The notes beneath the pieces are model-generated. The model was not told the origin of the DNA, did not search any database, and saw only the letters and a list, made by a program, of their open reading frames with translations. This document shows, in pieces, positions 63,355 to 64,000 of a DNA stretch of 64,000 nucleotides (its first letter is position 1; each line of letters begins with the position of its first letter). This DNA is from Pseudomonas mandelii (lineage in GTDB: Bacteria > Pseudomonadota > Gammaproteobacteria > Pseudomonadales > Pseudomonadaceae). Both the position numbers and the translations under genes were made by a program. The stretch lies in the NCBI RefSeq assembly GCF_006438925.1, contig NZ_RCZA01000009.1:248300-312299 (forward strand), written 5' to 3'.

Positions 63355-63582
63355 GAAATGGACCGCCTCTACTCTTGTAATCCATTGCGCAGGATTGCTC
63401 CATCACCGACACCTGCCGGCCCTGCGGCTGCAAGCGGGCGAACTTACCAGATCAAATCGGACCGCGCTACTCCCGGATGTCGAGGTAGTGGCCCGCAGTG
63501 CTTGCAAATGATTGCAAAGCCTTGTCTGGTGGCGCTGGAGACCTGATCAATTATTGATTTTAGTCAAACCTGAGACACACGC

Positions 63583-63610
63583 TTGAGTCGTTTGAGACCA
63601 GCGTTATAAC
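63583..63610 (+). promoter_or_regulatory. Probable promoter of the aminotransferase gene
   Basis: TTGAGT, a 16-base spacer, then TATAAC, 77 bases before the start codon at 63687. The gap 63355-63686 otherwise must hold the dksA promoter on the other strand; I see no gene or repeat in it. Confidence 0.55.
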
Positions 63611-63686
63611 GGTCTGACCGCTTTAGGTTCTCGCTCGTTCCTGCGCATGGGTAGAATTGGTTTTTTTCCCCGTTGAAGGAAGGCTA

Positions 63687-64000
63687 ATGGCTCAGTCCTA
63701 CAGTGCCCGCAGTCGCGCGATCGAACCTTTCCATGTCATGGCGCTGCTGGCGCGGGCCAATGAACTGCAAGCCGCTGGTCACGACGTGATCCACCTGGAA
63801 ATCGGCGAACCCGACTTCACCACCGCCGAGCCGATCATTCAGGCCGGCCAGGCCGCATTGACGGCGGGGAAGACCCGTTACACCGCCGCGCGTGGCATTC
63901 CCGAGTTGCGTGAGGCCATTTCCGGCTTTTATCAGCAACGTTACGGTTTGAACATCAATCCGCAGCGAATCCTCATCACGCCTGGCGGTTCCGGTGCGCT
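63687..64000 (+). CDS. PLP-dependent aminotransferase, N-terminal part (cut by window edge)
   Basis: The first 104 codons of a class I/II aminotransferase, cut by the window edge. MAQSYSARSRAIEPFHVMALLARA is followed by the family motif VIHLEIGEPDFTT and YTAARGIPELREAI. A GAAGGAAGG ribosome binding site lies before ATG 63687. The amino acid substrate cannot be told from this part. In Pseudomonas an aminotransferase gene of this type sits beside dksA. Confidence 0.9.
   Translation, partial: MAQSYSARSRAIEPFHVMALLARANELQAAGHDVIHLEIGEPDFTTAEPIIQAGQAALTAGKTRYTAARGIPELREAISGFYQQRYGLNINPQRILITPGGSGA

Overview
The window is chromosomal DNA of a Pseudomonas, most likely of the P. fluorescens complex. 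The evidence is G+C-rich coding sequence, the gene order (murJ-ribF-ileS-lspA-fkpB-ispH followed by minor pilins; pilS-pilR; rluD-pgeF-clpB; yacG-coaE-pilD-pilC-pilB/pilA; acs, pgi, panDCB, folK, pcnB, crcZ, cbrB, cbrA, cbrX, gluQ, dksA), and many copies of the GTGGGAGCGAGC REP family typical of that complex. No IS element, prophage or CRISPR array is visible. Most of the window is core genome.

Layout. 1-6.3 kb: end of murJ, then riboflavin kinase/FAD synthase, isoleucyl-tRNA synthetase, signal peptidase II, FkpB and IspH, tightly packed and often overlapping. 6.3-12.6 kb: type IV pilus minor pilins fimT (opposite strand), fimU, pilV, pilW, pilX, the tip adhesin pilY1, and pilE. 12.7-17 kb: thiO and the pilS-pilR two-component pair. 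17-22.8 kb: bamD, rluD, pgeF and clpB, with a long near-palindrome and a sigma-32 promoter ahead of clpB. 22.8-23.5 kb: tRNA-Asn, -Pro, -Lys and a second identical tRNA-Pro. 23.6-28.9 kb: a chemoreceptor, a small secreted EF-hand protein carrying EGKCG repeats, ndh and three small conserved genes.

29.4-35 kb is an accessory block: a benzoate-type transporter pair (benK, benE) and an OprD-family porin behind a sequence matching the XylS/BenR operator, then a DUF2790 protein and a LysR regulator. No benABCD catabolic genes are present. A 42-bp partial copy of the start of the neighbouring DUF1780 gene sits at the left edge of the block. 35-41.3 kb: an inner membrane protein, yacG, coaE and the pilus biogenesis genes pilD-pilC-pilB facing pilA, which has a sigma-54 promoter and a probable PilR site. 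41.3-50 kb: a BON-domain protein with its own sigma-54-like promoter, DUF2845, an AsmA-like DUF748 protein, a methyltransferase, an MpaB-type oxygenase, acs and pgi. 51.8-64 kb: panD, panC, panB, folK, pcnB, the small RNA crcZ, cbrB, cbrA, cbrX, gluQ, dksA and the start of an aminotransferase gene.

Two regulatory circuits close within the window. First, PilS/PilR plus sigma-54 control pilA, and all the pilus assembly parts seen here support one machine. Second, CbrA/CbrB switch on crcZ through a sigma-54 promoter with a TGTTAC-N14-GTAACA site. CrcZ carries about six A-rich Crc/Hfq-binding motifs, and the same kind of motif covers the ribosome binding sites of benK, the ben porin and acs in this window, so the decoy RNA and its probable targets lie close together.
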